Assembly: GCF_900111445.1 (NCBI RefSeq)
Contig: NZ_FOHE01000007.1
Location: 114,096 to 178,095 of the forward strand
Direction of reading: 5' to 3'
DNA from: Oceanobacillus limi
Lineage (GTDB): Bacteria > Bacillota > Bacilli > Bacillales > Amphibacillaceae
DNA: 64,000 nt
The translations under genes and the position numbers were made by a program. Under the pieces are notes generated by a model. That model saw only the letters and a program-made list of their open reading frames with translations, was not told the origin of the DNA and searched no databases. Position 1 is the first letter of the stretch, and every line of letters begins with the position of its first letter. This document shows positions 15,978 through 25,464 of this stretch, piece by piece.

Positions 15978-17321
15978 TTATAGCTCATACCATCCATTAT
16001 CAATGACCTTTTGATACCAATAATAGCTATCTTTTTTCGTACGTTCCAATGTTCGGTAATTCATATGCACCAATCCAAATCGCATGGTGTAGCCTTCTGC
16101 CCATTCAAAGTTATCCAATAGCGACCAACAAAGATACCCTTTAATAGGTACACCTGAATCTATGCTTCGTTGTAAGGATGCTAGATGCGTTTTCAAATAG
16201 TCGATTCTACCATCGTCCTTTACTTGACCCTGTTGTACATCATCATTAAAACAGGCACCGTTTTCTGTAATATAAATGGGGGTATCCCCATATCGATCAT
16301 GGATATATGTCAATACTTTATAAAATCCCTCTGGATAGATTGGCCAATTAATATCTGTTCGGTTATAGCCCATATCGATGTCTTCGCAATCAAAAAGCCC
16401 ACTACCTGATTGATACCTCGCAACATTTCCATTGTAATAATTGATACCAACAAAATCGATCTTTTGCTGAATTAATTCCATATCACCGGCTTTAATATCA
16501 AGCGTAACTCCCTTTTGTTTATACCAATCTACAAGATGCTCGGGGTAGCTTCCCAGAAAAACTGGATCAAAGAACCAATCTATTAAATAACCTACCTCTC
16601 GTCGGCACGCATCAATATCTTGTTGTTGGTTACTGTATGGTTCTTTCCAGGTCGTGTTTGGCGCATATCCTATTTCACCTTCCATCCCCAATTCTCTATA
16701 TCGTTTGACCGTTTTTCCATGGGCAACTAATAAATGATGGGAAATGGTTGTAGCTGCTTGTAAGTCCTGATTTCCTGGTGCGTGTACGCCCAAATAGTTT
16801 GATAAATAAGAAACACACCATGGCTCATTAATGGTAATCCATTTATTAATCTTTCCTTCAAACGCTTTAAACATGATTTCCGCATAATTAACGAAAGCTT
16901 CGATCGTTTCTCGATTTTCCCAGCCACCATTATCCTGTAAAGCTTGTGGAAGGTCCCAATGATATAACGTACACATCGGTTCAATACCTTGTGCGATTAA
17001 TTCATCAACAAGTCGATGATAATAGTCTAATCCAGCTTGGTTTACGTCTCCCGTACCATTTGGTAGAATGCGTGGCCAAGATACGGAAAAACGATACATA
17101 TCACAGCCTAAGTCTTTGATTAATTGGACGTCTTCTTTATATCGATGATAGCTATCGCATGCAATATCGCCATTGTCTCCATTTACGACCTTGCCAGGTG
17201 TTTTTGCAAAAGTATCCCAGATTGATTGCCCTCTACCATCCTCATTTGTCGCTCCCTCTATTTGATAAGCTGCTGTAGCTACACCAAACTTTAAATCCTT
17301 CGGTAACTGTATAATTGCCAT
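15978..17321 (-). CDS. Family 1 glycoside hydrolase, beta-glucosidase
   Basis: A 447-residue cytoplasmic GH1 enzyme of normal length without signal peptide. The acid/base Glu166 is in WITINEPWCV and the nucleophile Glu353 in YITENGA. The start region FGVATAAYQIEGA and the ending SLLDNFEWAEGY are standard. It would hydrolyse beta-glucosides such as cellobiose from the non-reducing end. It lacks the phosphate-binding pattern I would expect for 6-phospho-beta-glucosidases and is last in an ABC-transporter operon rather than a PTS operon, so an unphosphorylated sugar is likely. Only 3 bp separate it from the regulator gene upstream. Confidence 0.93.
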   Translation of the reverse strand: MAIIQLPKDLKFGVATAAYQIEGATNEDGRGQSIWDTFAKTPGKVVNGDNGDIACDSYHRYKEDVQLIKDLGCDMYRFSVSWPRILPNGTGDVNQAGLDYYHRLVDELIAQGIEPMCTLYHWDLPQALQDNGGWENRETIEAFVNYAEIMFKAFEGKINKWITINEPWCVSYLSNYLGVHAPGNQDLQAATTISHHLLVAHGKTVKRYRELGMEGEIGYAPNTTWKEPYSNQQQDIDACRREVGYLIDWFFDPVFLGSYPEHLVDWYKQKGVTLDIKAGDMELIQQKIDFVGINYYNGNVARYQSGSGLFDCEDIDMGYNRTDINWPIYPEGFYKVLTYIHDRYGDTPIYITENGACFNDDVQQGQVKDDGRIDYLKTHLASLQRSIDSGVPIKGYLCWSLLDNFEWAEGYTMRFGLVHMNYRTLERTKKDSYYWYQKVIDNGWYEL

Positions 17322-17324
17322 GTT

Positions 17325-18359
17325 CTACCTCCTTGATAGTTCTTTTTTTACAGGTGTACATGATTCACGTAATACGAGTTCGGGGTCTACTAGAATTGGA
17401 CGCTTTTCTTCCGCTCCATTGACTAAGTCATTTAGTAAATGAGCAGCTAATTTTCCTAGCTTTTCTTTATCCTGCTTCACCGTACTAAGCTGTGGTGTAC
17501 TGTATTGACATGCATCAATATCATCACAACCGATTAAGCAAATATCGTTGGGGATGGAAAGTCCATGCTCAAGAATTGCTTTCTTTGCCCCAAAGGCCAT
17601 TAGGTCTGAAGCTGCAAACACCGCTTTTGGTGGTGTTGGACTCTCGAGAATCTTTTTCATCCCGTGATAGCCACTTTCCTCAAAGAAGTCTCCATGATAA
17701 ACCCAGTCCTCATTTACGGTCATTCCGAACTGTTGCATGGCGTTTCGAAACCCTTGCTCACGTAGTATGGCCACCGAGGAATCTTGCTTCCCGTTAATGA
17801 AGCCAACCTCTCGAATGTTTTGTAAATACAAATGCTCCACTACTTTAGTCGATATCTTTTCATTGTCTGTCATGACAAAGCTATAATTTGGTCCTGTTAA
17901 GTTTAAGTCAACACCAACACACGGTACTTCACTTTGAACAAGCTCATAGACTGCTTCTTCAATTTCTTCACCAGCGATAATTAAACAACCGTCCACATGG
18001 AAATGTCGACATCTAGCTAGATAATCTCCGTTATCCCCTTGGAATTGTTCATTAGAAAACATTAAAATATCATAACCAAGTTCACCAATTACTTTTTTAA
18101 ACGATGTCATTACTTTATTAAAGAATGGATGGGTAAAATCAACATTAATTTTACCTGCATAAATTAAACCGATTAGATTCGATTTTTTGGTAGCTAATGA
18201 CTTTGCGGAAAAAGTAGGGCGATATCCTGTCTCTTGAATCACTTTTTCTACTTTCTGTTTCGTGCTTTCCCCAATGCCACCATAGTTATTGATAATTTTG
18301 GAGACGGTCCCAGGCGATACTCCTGCCATTTTTGCAATATCTTTTATTGTTAAACTCAT
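17325..18359 (-). CDS. LacI-family transcriptional regulator
   Basis: A 344-residue LacI/GalR repressor. The N-terminal helix-turn-helix is TIKDIAKMAGVSPGTVSKII, followed by a hinge and a periplasmic-binding-protein-like sugar domain (about 60-335). It sits inside the sugar operon between the second permease and the beta-glucosidase. The three GAAANCGNTTTC-like palindromes at 21639-21770 upstream of the operon are the likely operators, making it a local autoregulated repressor released by a beta-glucoside (inference). Confidence 0.92.
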   Translation of the reverse strand: MSLTIKDIAKMAGVSPGTVSKIINNYGGIGESTKQKVEKVIQETGYRPTFSAKSLATKKSNLIGLIYAGKINVDFTHPFFNKVMTSFKKVIGELGYDILMFSNEQFQGDNGDYLARCRHFHVDGCLIIAGEEIEEAVYELVQSEVPCVGVDLNLTGPNYSFVMTDNEKISTKVVEHLYLQNIREVGFINGKQDSSVAILREQGFRNAMQQFGMTVNEDWVYHGDFFEESGYHGMKKILESPTPPKAVFAASDLMAFGAKKAILEHGLSIPNDICLIGCDDIDACQYSTPQLSTVKQDKEKLGKLAAHLLNDLVNGAEEKRPILVDPELVLRESCTPVKKELSRR

Positions 18360-18397
18360 TTTAATTCCCTTCCAGCATACGTAATAGGATTGAATAT

Positions 18398-19237
18398 CTA
18401 TTTAATGGATCCCTCTGTAATACTTGAGATAAATAATTTATTAAACATTAAGAACACAACGACAAGTGGTATCGTTGCCCAAAATACACCAGATAACATC
18501 ATGCCAAAGTCGACATTATTGGTTGTATTTAAGGAAGATAATGCTACTTGTATTGTATACGATTCTGGATCACGGAGCACCGTGAACTGCCATAAAAATT
18601 CACCCCATGTTGCAGTAAAAACAATTATCCCGAGCGTTGCAAAAGCGGGTAGTATGATTGGCAAGACAATACTTCGGAAAATCCTAAAATTTGAGCACCC
18701 ATCCAATTTAGCAGCTTCCACTAATTCATCTGAAACAGACTGGCCGATGTATTGCCGCATTAAGAAAATTCCAAGTGGATTTAAGAAAAAAATAATCATG
18801 GCACCAAATAAGGTGTCCAATAACCCAAACTTCGCAACTAAATAGTATTGCGGTATCAAACCAAGCTGTGGTGGTATGATCATGGTCAATAAGATGGATA
18901 TGAAAAGTATATTTTTCCCCGGAAATTTAAACTTTGCAAAAGCAAACCCTGCTAGCGAACTAATAAATAAGACCACCAATGTAACAACAGCACAAAGGAC
19001 TAATGTATTCCACATGGCTCCAAAAAATGGGATTTTGTCAAGTACAGCTAAGAAATTTTCTACTAATCGATCACCTGGTGTCATTGTTGGTGGAATGGAG
19101 TTGTATGCTGCACTTGGACGCGTTGCCATAACAAACATCCAATAGAAAGGAAATATAGAGATGAAAGATGCAATAATTAAAAAGGTATACATCAGTATTT
19201 TGCCTATTGAAAAACGTTTTTTCACGGTTTCTTTCAT
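18398..19237 (-). CDS. Sugar ABC transporter permease, MalG type
   Basis: A 279-residue inner permease with six predicted membrane helices. The EAA loop that contacts the ATPase is seen as ELVEAAKLDGCSNFRIF. It overlaps the first permease gene by 4 bp (ATGA). With its partner it forms the channel of a CUT1-type importer for oligosaccharides. No ATPase gene is in the operon, so a shared multi-sugar ATPase (MsmX-like) encoded elsewhere must power it, as is usual in bacilli. Confidence 0.92.
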   Translation of the reverse strand: MKETVKKRFSIGKILMYTFLIIASFISIFPFYWMFVMATRPSAAYNSIPPTMTPGDRLVENFLAVLDKIPFFGAMWNTLVLCAVVTLVVLFISSLAGFAFAKFKFPGKNILFISILLTMIIPPQLGLIPQYYLVAKFGLLDTLFGAMIIFFLNPLGIFLMRQYIGQSVSDELVEAAKLDGCSNFRIFRSIVLPIILPAFATLGIIVFTATWGEFLWQFTVLRDPESYTIQVALSSLNTTNNVDFGMMLSGVFWATIPLVVVFLMFNKLFISSITEGSIK

Positions 19238-20163
19238 GCTTTATACTCCTTTCGTTTTTTTCCAATTCCAGATGTTAAAAATGTATTTAGTGCGGAAAAG
19301 ATGATAATAATGACTAGCAAAATAATCGCTGTAGCTGATCCCGTTCCGAACGATTGTAAACTGAAGGCATCACGATATAAATACATCACGACCGTCATTG
19401 CTTCTGTCCTGCTAAATGCAGAAGCACCTAGGAATACCGTTGGTTCGGTAAATAATTGAAGTGCTCCTACCGTAGAGAAGAAAACCGTTAAGATAATAAA
19501 TGGTTTCAATAAAGGAATTGTAATAAAGCGTAATTGCTGAACAATATTTGCACCATCAATTCTGGCTGCTTCATATAAATCCTTAGGAATACTCTGTAAT
19601 CCAGCTAAATAAATAATGGTGTTATATCCGATCCAGCGCCAGAACACCATAACGGATATTGCTATTTTTGCTCCCCATTCATGGGTTTTCCAATTCATCG
19701 AGTCCATTCCAAATAAATTCAGCATATAGTTTGCAAGAGCCGTATCATTGTTACTAAAAAACACACCAAATACTAATGCCACAGCTACCATCGACGTAAT
19801 ATACGGCATAAAAATCATTGCTCTAAAGGTGTTTTTAAATTTTAAAAAGGCTTGATTTAAAATAAATGCCAGTATAATTCCAATAATAATTTGTGGTGCC
19901 GTTCCCATTAAACCAATAATAATTGTGTTATAAACTGACTTCCAAAATAATGGATCATTTAATACGACACTAAAATTTTGTAAGCCAACAAATGTCATTT
20001 CACCTAGGCCATTCCATTTTTGAAATGCTAGGTATAAGCTAAAGGCTGCTGGATAAAGGCCGATAATGGCAAAAATAATAAAGAAAGGTGAAATGTATAA
20101 ATAGGCACTAATTTTATCCTTCGTTTGTTCCGACCGATATTTCCCTTTACCCTGTGTGGTCAA
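19234..20163 (-). CDS. Sugar ABC transporter permease, MalF type
   Basis: A permease of about 309 residues with six membrane helices and the EAA loop DLYEAARIDGANIVQQ. A longer frame opens at 20208, but a strong AAGGAAGGGGAG ribosome-binding site lies right before the TTG at 20163, which I prefer as the start. It is the second gene of the operon, between the binding protein and the MalG-type permease, with which it overlaps by 4 bp. Confidence 0.88.
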   Translation of the reverse strand: MTTQGKGKYRSEQTKDKISAYLYISPFFIIFAIIGLYPAAFSLYLAFQKWNGLGEMTFVGLQNFSVVLNDPLFWKSVYNTIIIGLMGTAPQIIIGIILAFILNQAFLKFKNTFRAMIFMPYITSMVAVALVFGVFFSNNDTALANYMLNLFGMDSMNWKTHEWGAKIAISVMVFWRWIGYNTIIYLAGLQSIPKDLYEAARIDGANIVQQLRFITIPLLKPFIILTVFFSTVGALQLFTEPTVFLGASAFSRTEAMTVVMYLYRDAFSLQSFGTGSATAIILLVIIIIFSALNTFLTSGIGKKRKEYKA

Positions 20164-20247
20164 TTTCTCCCCTTCCTTTCGTATCATTTGTATGGATGCA
20201 GTAGTCAAACAACCACCACATCCATATTTGTTTGTTACGTAGGATCC

Positions 20248-21525
20248 TTATCGGTTAATAACTCCTTTGATACGCTCCACCGCTGCATCCCATTCTTCTT
20301 CCGCATCTGCTCCTTGCTGGACATTTTCTAGTGCATTTAATACTTCATTGTGAACACTTACATAATCTGGTCCTTTGTAAATAAAGGAAATATCCTCTGT
20401 TGCCTTCGCAAAGTATTGTGCCGTACTTTGTCCGCCAAAGAATTCATCTGTTGTGTTCTGGAAATCCTCCATTTCGTAAACTTCAGGTGACGAAGGAAAT
20501 AATCCCGCTTCACTTTGGAACGATTTCAACTGACTTTCTGGTGATACAAGCCACTCAACAAATGCATATGCTTCCTCTGGGTGATCTGTTTCATCAGGAA
20601 TGGAAATATAAGAACCTCCCCAGTTACCTGCGAATTCTGCTGGCAGGGTTGCTACTCGAAACTTTCCAGCAGCATCTGGTGCATTCCCCATCATCCAACC
20701 TTTTAACCAAGCAGCACCCATTTCAACGGCAAAATCTCCATTGTTTACGGCATTTCCCCATTCAGGAGTCCACATCGTATATTCGCCAACAAGTCCCTGT
20801 TCATGCATTTCTACCGCTAAATCATATGCTTGTTTAACGGAATTACCTTCATTTTCAATTAATAGATCTCCTTCTTGATTAAAAAAGCTCTGTTCTGCTC
20901 CATCAATAATTGCTCGATACGCCATCTCCATACTATCGACCATTGGCTTTCCAGTGTTTTCTTTAATCTGCTTTCCAACTTGCATGAAATCTTCTTTTGA
21001 TTGGATTAACTCCTCCACTTCGGTTGGTTCTGTTGGTAAACCTGCTTCTTCAAAGACGTCAATACGATAAAACATTGCTTTAGGTCCTATATCTGTTGGC
21101 AATCCAAATAAGAAATCTCCATCACTGTTTTCACCAATTTTCCATTTCCAATCTAAATACTTCCCTTGCACATCCTCCGCTCCAAGATCATAAAGATTGG
21201 CAAAGCGATCTTGAGCATCTTTAAAACGATCCAATTGATCAACCTCTAACATCGCAATGTCTGGTGCTCCACTACCAGCTGATAAGGCAGTAAATAGTCC
21301 ATTATGATGTTCCTCGGTTTCTGCAGTTCTTACTTTTATTTTGACACCAGGATTTTCTTCCTCGTACTCTTTAGCAAGATCTTCGTAGTTTGTCGCTCCA
21401 AACACCCAAAAATCTAATGTAACTTCCCCATCACCACTCGCAGAATCATCATCACCACAGCCTGTCAGGAAAAGTCCAAACATGAAAAACAAGCCTACCA
21501 TCCAAAATAAGTTACTTCTTTTCAT
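20248..21525 (-). CDS. Sugar-binding lipoprotein of an ABC importer
   Basis: A 425-residue extracellular solute-binding protein (family 1, MalE-like). The signal peptide ends in the lipobox LTGC, giving lipidated Cys23, followed by an acidic linker. The remainder has the two-lobed pattern of CUT1 binding proteins (FWVFGATNYEDLAKEYEEEN near the start; GNWGGSYISIP later). It is first in the operon with two permeases, a LacI regulator and a GH1 beta-glucosidase, so the ligand is probably a beta-linked gluco-oligosaccharide such as cellobiose (inference). Confidence 0.92.
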   Translation of the reverse strand: MKRSNLFWMVGLFFMFGLFLTGCGDDDSASGDGEVTLDFWVFGATNYEDLAKEYEEENPGVKIKVRTAETEEHHNGLFTALSAGSGAPDIAMLEVDQLDRFKDAQDRFANLYDLGAEDVQGKYLDWKWKIGENSDGDFLFGLPTDIGPKAMFYRIDVFEEAGLPTEPTEVEELIQSKEDFMQVGKQIKENTGKPMVDSMEMAYRAIIDGAEQSFFNQEGDLLIENEGNSVKQAYDLAVEMHEQGLVGEYTMWTPEWGNAVNNGDFAVEMGAAWLKGWMMGNAPDAAGKFRVATLPAEFAGNWGGSYISIPDETDHPEEAYAFVEWLVSPESQLKSFQSEAGLFPSSPEVYEMEDFQNTTDEFFGGQSTAQYFAKATEDISFIYKGPDYVSVHNEVLNALENVQQGADAEEEWDAAVERIKGVINR

Positions 21526-21638
21526 TAATAGTTACCCCCATAAATGATTTAGATAATTAACATACAAGCCGTTCTATTTTCGTTCGCCCCTCCTTATCCT
21601 TTTGATTTTCTAGAAGTGAATGAATTATGTCTGTTTAG

Positions 21639-21650
21639 GAAACCGGTTTC
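21639..21650. promoter_or_regulatory. LacI-family operator palindrome
   Basis: GAAACCGGTTTC, a perfect 12-bp palindrome with the central CG of LacI-family operators, about 115 bp upstream of the binding protein gene. Probably bound by the regulator encoded at 17325-18359. Confidence 0.6.
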
Positions 21651-21686
21651 GTAAAAAGCATAAAAAAAACATTAAAAATATAAAAG

Positions 21687-21698
21687 GAAAGCGCTTTC
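21687..21698. promoter_or_regulatory. Catabolite-responsive element (cre) candidate
   Basis: GAAAGCGCTTTC, a perfect palindrome matching the core of the Bacillus cre (WTGNAANCGNWNNCW). CcpA would repress the operon through it when preferred sugars are present. It could also be another operator of the local LacI protein. Confidence 0.6.
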
Positions 21699-21756
21699 TA
21701 CAAACATTATATGGTCAACAAACATAAAAATCAACAAAATATTAAAAAAATTAATA

Positions 21757-21770
21757 AAACGGTTTCCAAA
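21757..21770. promoter_or_regulatory. Third operator-like palindrome
   Basis: AAACGGTTTCCAAA, a partial palindrome resembling the site at 21639-21650. It lies between the operon and the divergent DoxX-like gene and may act on either. Confidence 0.4.
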
Positions 21771-21873
21771 AAAATATAAACTTGCTCCACTTGTCAAGTT
21801 TGTCCAGTTTGTTGCATATAGTTTTAAGGAACTTATTTTATAAAAATAGGAGGAGATTGTTATCCGATTCAAC

Positions 21874-22242
21874 ATGAGTATGTCCAACTGGATCTGTTAC
21901 GCAGTTGGCTATGTTTTTATTACTTCTGGTATCCTAAAACTGATTGACCCAAACTTTAAAGCTACTTTTTATGAGTTAGGGTTACCTTTTCCTGAAACCA
22001 CATTATTTTTTATTGCGATTTTGGAAATTGCTTGTGGAGCACTTATTGTAGGAAAAATGTACGTGAGGCAGGCAGCTATTGCCCTTCTGATTGTTATTTG
22101 TGGTGCCATCTATTTAACAAAAATCCCGATTTTATTTAACCAGCAACAAGGATTTTTACCTTTCCTTTTTCAAGCACGATTAGATATCGTTATGCTCATC
22201 CTCTTACTCATCATTTGGAAGCATGTACCAAGCAAGTCCTAG
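21874..22242 (+). CDS. DoxX-like four-helix membrane protein
   Basis: A 122-residue protein with four membrane segments and the N-terminal pattern GYVFITSGILKLIDP typical of the DoxX/MauE-like superfamily, which takes part in redox or quinone-linked processes in various bacteria. Exact role unknown. An AGGAGGAG sequence lies more than 15 bases before the ATG, too far for ideal use, so translation might start at a non-standard codon slightly upstream; the ATG at 21874 is kept as the simplest choice. Confidence 0.65.
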   Translation: MSMSNWICYAVGYVFITSGILKLIDPNFKATFYELGLPFPETTLFFIAILEIACGALIVGKMYVRQAAIALLIVICGAIYLTKIPILFNQQQGFLPFLFQARLDIVMLILLLIIWKHVPSKS

Positions 22243-22281
22243 CATGTGAATAGATGTTACGCTTCTTTTCTCTATAGGTAA

Positions 22282-22415
22282 ATATCCACAAAGTTATACA
22301 CATATGCACAAATGTTCGCACTTAATTTGTGTCCGAACAAATAAACGCTACAAAATATAGATAATTCATAAAAACTATACACATATTGTGGATAACTTTT
22401 CATAATTGTGTATAA
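22282..22415. promoter_or_regulatory. DnaA-box cluster
   Basis: Three perfect matches to TTATNCACA (22294-22302, and on the other strand 22387-22395 and 22407-22415) plus two with one mismatch (22282-22290 and 22375-22383) within 134 bp, between htrC and the DoxX-like gene. DnaA-box clusters outside the origin adjust the amount of free DnaA in B. subtilis. No AT-rich unwinding element is evident, so an actual origin is less likely. Confidence 0.7.
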
Positions 22416-22429
22416 GTTCTAAAACGTAA

Positions 22430-22463
22430 AAAAGCTATCCCCAGTTTTTTGGAGATAGCTTTA
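22430..22463 (-). terminator. Terminator of htrC
   Basis: AAAGCTATCcCC pairs with GGaGATAGCTTT around a T-rich loop; TTTTTTACG follows on the minus strand, just after the htrC stop codon. Confidence 0.85.
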
Positions 22464-22466
22464 TTT

Positions 22467-23690
22467 TTATCGTTGCTCATCTAACGTAATCGTCGTTTCC
22501 TGTTTCTCACCATTACGGTAGTAAGTGATGGCTACTTCATCACCAATTTCCTTCTCTTGGTATAACACTTTTCGTAGTTCAATCATATTCATAACGGACT
22601 CCCCGTCTAAATGAGTGATAACATCGAGTCTCTCTAAACCAGCTTGATCAGCAGGTGATAGAGCTTCAACACTCCATATATAGACGCCACCTTCTACCTC
22701 ATTTGGAAGACTTAAGGTTTCGTTCCACTCACTCTGAGGTACTTCATCTAAGGAATAAATTTCTACACCCATATATGGCCTTGTTACAGAACCATTCGTT
22801 TCTAACTCTTCAATGATTGGTCGAGCAACATCAATAGGAATAGAAAAACCAATACCCTCTACGGCCTCTTGATTAACTTTCATCGAATTAATACCAATCA
22901 GCTGGCCTTCCATATTAATTAACGCACCACCACTATTCCCAGGATTAATTGCAGCATCTGTTTGTATTACCTCTGCCTGCCAATCTGCACGACCATCAAA
23001 ATCAAAATCCTGTGGAATTGTACGTTGTGTTCCGCTTATTATACCTTGTGTAACCGAACCAGCGAACATATGCCCTAATGGATTCCCAATGGCAATAGCA
23101 GGTTCACCAACCTTTAAATTTGCGGATGAACCCATTTCGATGGTTTGTTCAATTATTTCGCCATCCATACGTAAAACAGCTAGATCCGAAAATAAATCAC
23201 CACCAAGTAATTCGGCTTCCACATGTGTATCATTATATAAAACAATCTCCAGTTCATCTGCACCTTCAACTACATGATAATTGGAAACCATGTAGGCATA
23301 CTCGCCATCATGTTTATAGATAACTCCTGAGCCCGTTCCAGCTTCTGTTCCTTCATTTTGCTGTTCCCAAAAATCACCTTGTCTCTGAATATTGGTCACT
23401 CCAACAACTGTTGGAGCAACCTCTTGAACAACATTCGTTACCTGTGTTGTAACATCAAGGTTCATAATACTGGGATTGGAAGATCCATTTGTCTGTCCAG
23501 TAAATCCAGCAGTATTACTATTCGTCTGTTGTTGCGTTACAAGATCAGATTCTAGTACGGCTGGTAATGCTACAACTACTAATAATATTCCTATTACAAC
23601 ACCCAACAACATTGGAACTAACCAACGATTTTGTTTTTTTCGATGCGGATTGGGTGGATAATGATTATCATAATATCCTATCTCAATCAT
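22467..23690 (-). CDS. htrC: HtrA-like membrane serine protease
   Basis: A 407-residue serine protease: a short cytoplasmic N-terminus, one membrane helix (about residues 23-43), a trypsin-like domain and a C-terminal PDZ domain. The catalytic triad is visible as His in SNYHVVEGAD, Asp in SDLAVLRMD and Ser in NPGNSGGAL. It corresponds to B. subtilis YyxA (HtrC/YycK), the usual last gene of the walRK cluster. It degrades or refolds damaged proteins outside the membrane. It follows yycJ by 64 bp and ends in its own terminator. Confidence 0.93.
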   Translation of the reverse strand: MIEIGYYDNHYPPNPHRKKQNRWLVPMLLGVVIGILLVVVALPAVLESDLVTQQQTNSNTAGFTGQTNGSSNPSIMNLDVTTQVTNVVQEVAPTVVGVTNIQRQGDFWEQQNEGTEAGTGSGVIYKHDGEYAYMVSNYHVVEGADELEIVLYNDTHVEAELLGGDLFSDLAVLRMDGEIIEQTIEMGSSANLKVGEPAIAIGNPLGHMFAGSVTQGIISGTQRTIPQDFDFDGRADWQAEVIQTDAAINPGNSGGALINMEGQLIGINSMKVNQEAVEGIGFSIPIDVARPIIEELETNGSVTRPYMGVEIYSLDEVPQSEWNETLSLPNEVEGGVYIWSVEALSPADQAGLERLDVITHLDGESVMNMIELRKVLYQEKEIGDEVAITYYRNGEKQETTITLDEQR

Positions 23691-23754
23691 CCCCTTGTAT
23701 CAATACTAAAGATAGTATTCCGCTAACAAAGCAATATTAAACCTATAATTCTTA

Positions 23755-24540
23755 TTAGCTTACTTCATACATAGTTGTTGGCTGATTAGGATCTGTATCC
23801 ATTAAATCTAGTTTTATTCCTCTTTCTTCTAAAACACTATGAACAGACATTCTTGCTAAATCCTTCATATTGTTATCTTTACTTAAATGGGCTAAATAAA
23901 TCCGCTTCGTTTCGTTCCCTATAATATCGGCAAGTGCCAAGCCACAATCCTCATTTGAAACGTGACCAGAGTCCCCTAAGATCCGTCGTTTTACATTCCA
24001 TGGATATCTTCCCATCCGAAGCATTCCTACATCATGGTTTGCTTCAAAAATATAGGCATCAGCACCTTCAACCGTTTTCTTGATTCGTTCTGATACATAT
24101 CCTAAATCTGTCACAAGGGCCACTTTTTTTCCTTGATGATGAAACACATAAAACATGGGCTCCGCAGCGTCATGAGATACACCAAATGATTCAATATCCA
24201 TATCCCCGAACGTTTTTGTTTCTTCCATTTGAAAATGAAATTTTTGATCAATGGTTAGTTTCCCAATGGAATTTTCCATCGCATTCCAAGTCCGTTCATT
24301 TGCATAAATAGGCAAATTATATTTTCGCGCCATAATTCCTAATCCTTTAATATGGTCACTGTGCTCATGGGTTACTAAAATTCCTGATAAGGTAGATGGA
24401 TCTACATTTACTTCACTGAACAAACGGTCCATTTGCTTCCCACTTAACCCTGCGTCCACAAGAATTTTTTCTTGGTCTGACTCTATATAAAAGGCATTCC
24501 CTGTACTACCTGATGCTAATACACTAAAACGTAATGTCAT
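23755..24540 (-). CDS. walJ: Metallo-beta-lactamase-fold exonuclease WalJ (YycJ)
   Basis: A 261-residue metallo-beta-lactamase-fold protein. The metal-binding THEHSDH motif is present, with further ligands in GVSHDA and the C-terminal [10 protein letters not shown]. YycJ/WalJ is a conserved partner of the WalRK system and has been described as a 5'-3' exonuclease linked to mismatch repair. It overlaps yycI by 4 bp. Confidence 0.94.
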   Translation of the reverse strand: MTLRFSVLASGSTGNAFYIESDQEKILVDAGLSGKQMDRLFSEVNVDPSTLSGILVTHEHSDHIKGLGIMARKYNLPIYANERTWNAMENSIGKLTIDQKFHFQMEETKTFGDMDIESFGVSHDAAEPMFYVFHHQGKKVALVTDLGYVSERIKKTVEGADAYIFEANHDVGMLRMGRYPWNVKRRILGDSGHVSNEDCGLALADIIGNETKRIYLAHLSKDNNMKDLARMSVHSVLEERGIKLDLMDTDPNQPTTMYEVS

Positions 24541-25463
24541 TGTTCCTCACTCCGATTTAATACTTCATACTTCTCAAGCAATATCGAGACCATATTCTCG
24601 CGAAACTCTAGATTATCTCCGATAGAACGAGCTCGTTCCAAACTCCGATCAATTGCCTCTTCAATAAATGTAAGCTCGTCAGTAGGAAATATTTTTTTCT
24701 CTAACGCATTTATAAAATGATTGTGTTCTTCATTTACTTCCACTTTCCATGTAGGAACAAACACTTGTACTCCGTTTTCTAATGGAAAGAACGTATGATA
24801 TCCGATTTCCATATCCGTAACCTCATCTCCAGAAAAAAGTCTGTAATTATCTAGTAATGTACCTACGGCAGTAATCGGCTTTATTAATTCACTCTTATCA
24901 CTACTCTTTTCTGGATCCCCTAAAACAGTTTGAACATAGCCTGTCATTTCATTATTTTCATTTAGAAGAACTAGCAGTAACCCACTATGGTTGAAGTATA
25001 CGGTACGCCCATTCTTTTCTTGAAAAAACACTAATACATTCGCTTCATCATTCCTATATTCAAAGTCAAATTCTCCTGCAAAAATAATATTTCCTTTTAC
25101 AACTTGGTTTATTTCTTCATTAGTTGCCTCATCTGGAATTGAAATAGGTTCTTCAAAAAGGGAGAGAATAAAACTATTGTCCACAACTTCACTAACTTGA
25201 TTACCAAAACTGTTCAGCGAATCCTTTTCTTCATCCGTAAATTGCTTTTGTTGAACGTTAATTCTTTCTTCATCTGGTTGTTCTTCTGGTAGATTATCAA
25301 TTCCTATTTCTTCTAGTTTCAATTGCTCTTCTATAGATAAATCTGTTAGCTCATTCGTCGAATAATCTTCACTTTGTTCTTTCTCTAAAAAAAGGACAAT
25401 TAAATAAATATCGAGAAGTAGAAAACAGATAATAAATACTGTTTTTATTTGCCCCCATTGCAT
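24537..25463 (-). CDS. walI: WalK-regulating membrane protein YycI
   Basis: A 308-residue protein with one N-terminal membrane helix (about residues 8-28) and a large acidic external domain, matching YycI. Together with YycH it binds WalK in the membrane and holds down its kinase activity in B. subtilis. The start [21 protein letters not shown] is typical. It is 1 bp from yycH and overlaps yycJ. Confidence 0.93.
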   Translation of the reverse strand: MQWGQIKTVFIICFLLLDIYLIVLFLEKEQSEDYSTNELTDLSIEEQLKLEEIGIDNLPEEQPDEERINVQQKQFTDEEKDSLNSFGNQVSEVVDNSFILSLFEEPISIPDEATNEEINQVVKGNIIFAGEFDFEYRNDEANVLVFFQEKNGRTVYFNHSGLLLVLLNENNEMTGYVQTVLGDPEKSSDKSELIKPITAVGTLLDNYRLFSGDEVTDMEIGYHTFFPLENGVQVFVPTWKVEVNEEHNHFINALEKKIFPTDELTFIEEAIDRSLERARSIGDNLEFRENMVSILLEKYEVLNRSEEQ

Positions 25464-25464
25464 A

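Larger units (their letters stand above)
21526..21873. other. Regulatory region of the beta-glucoside operon
   Basis: About 350 bp between divergent genes. It has three operator or cre-like palindromes (listed separately) in very AT-rich DNA and an AGGAGGAG ribosome-binding site for the rightward membrane protein gene. No coding sequence is seen. Confidence 0.65.

Noticed and set aside
22282..22415. A second replication origin
   Set aside because: DnaA boxes are present, but no clear AT-rich unwinding element or dnaA/dnaN context is seen; a titration or regulatory cluster is the simpler view.
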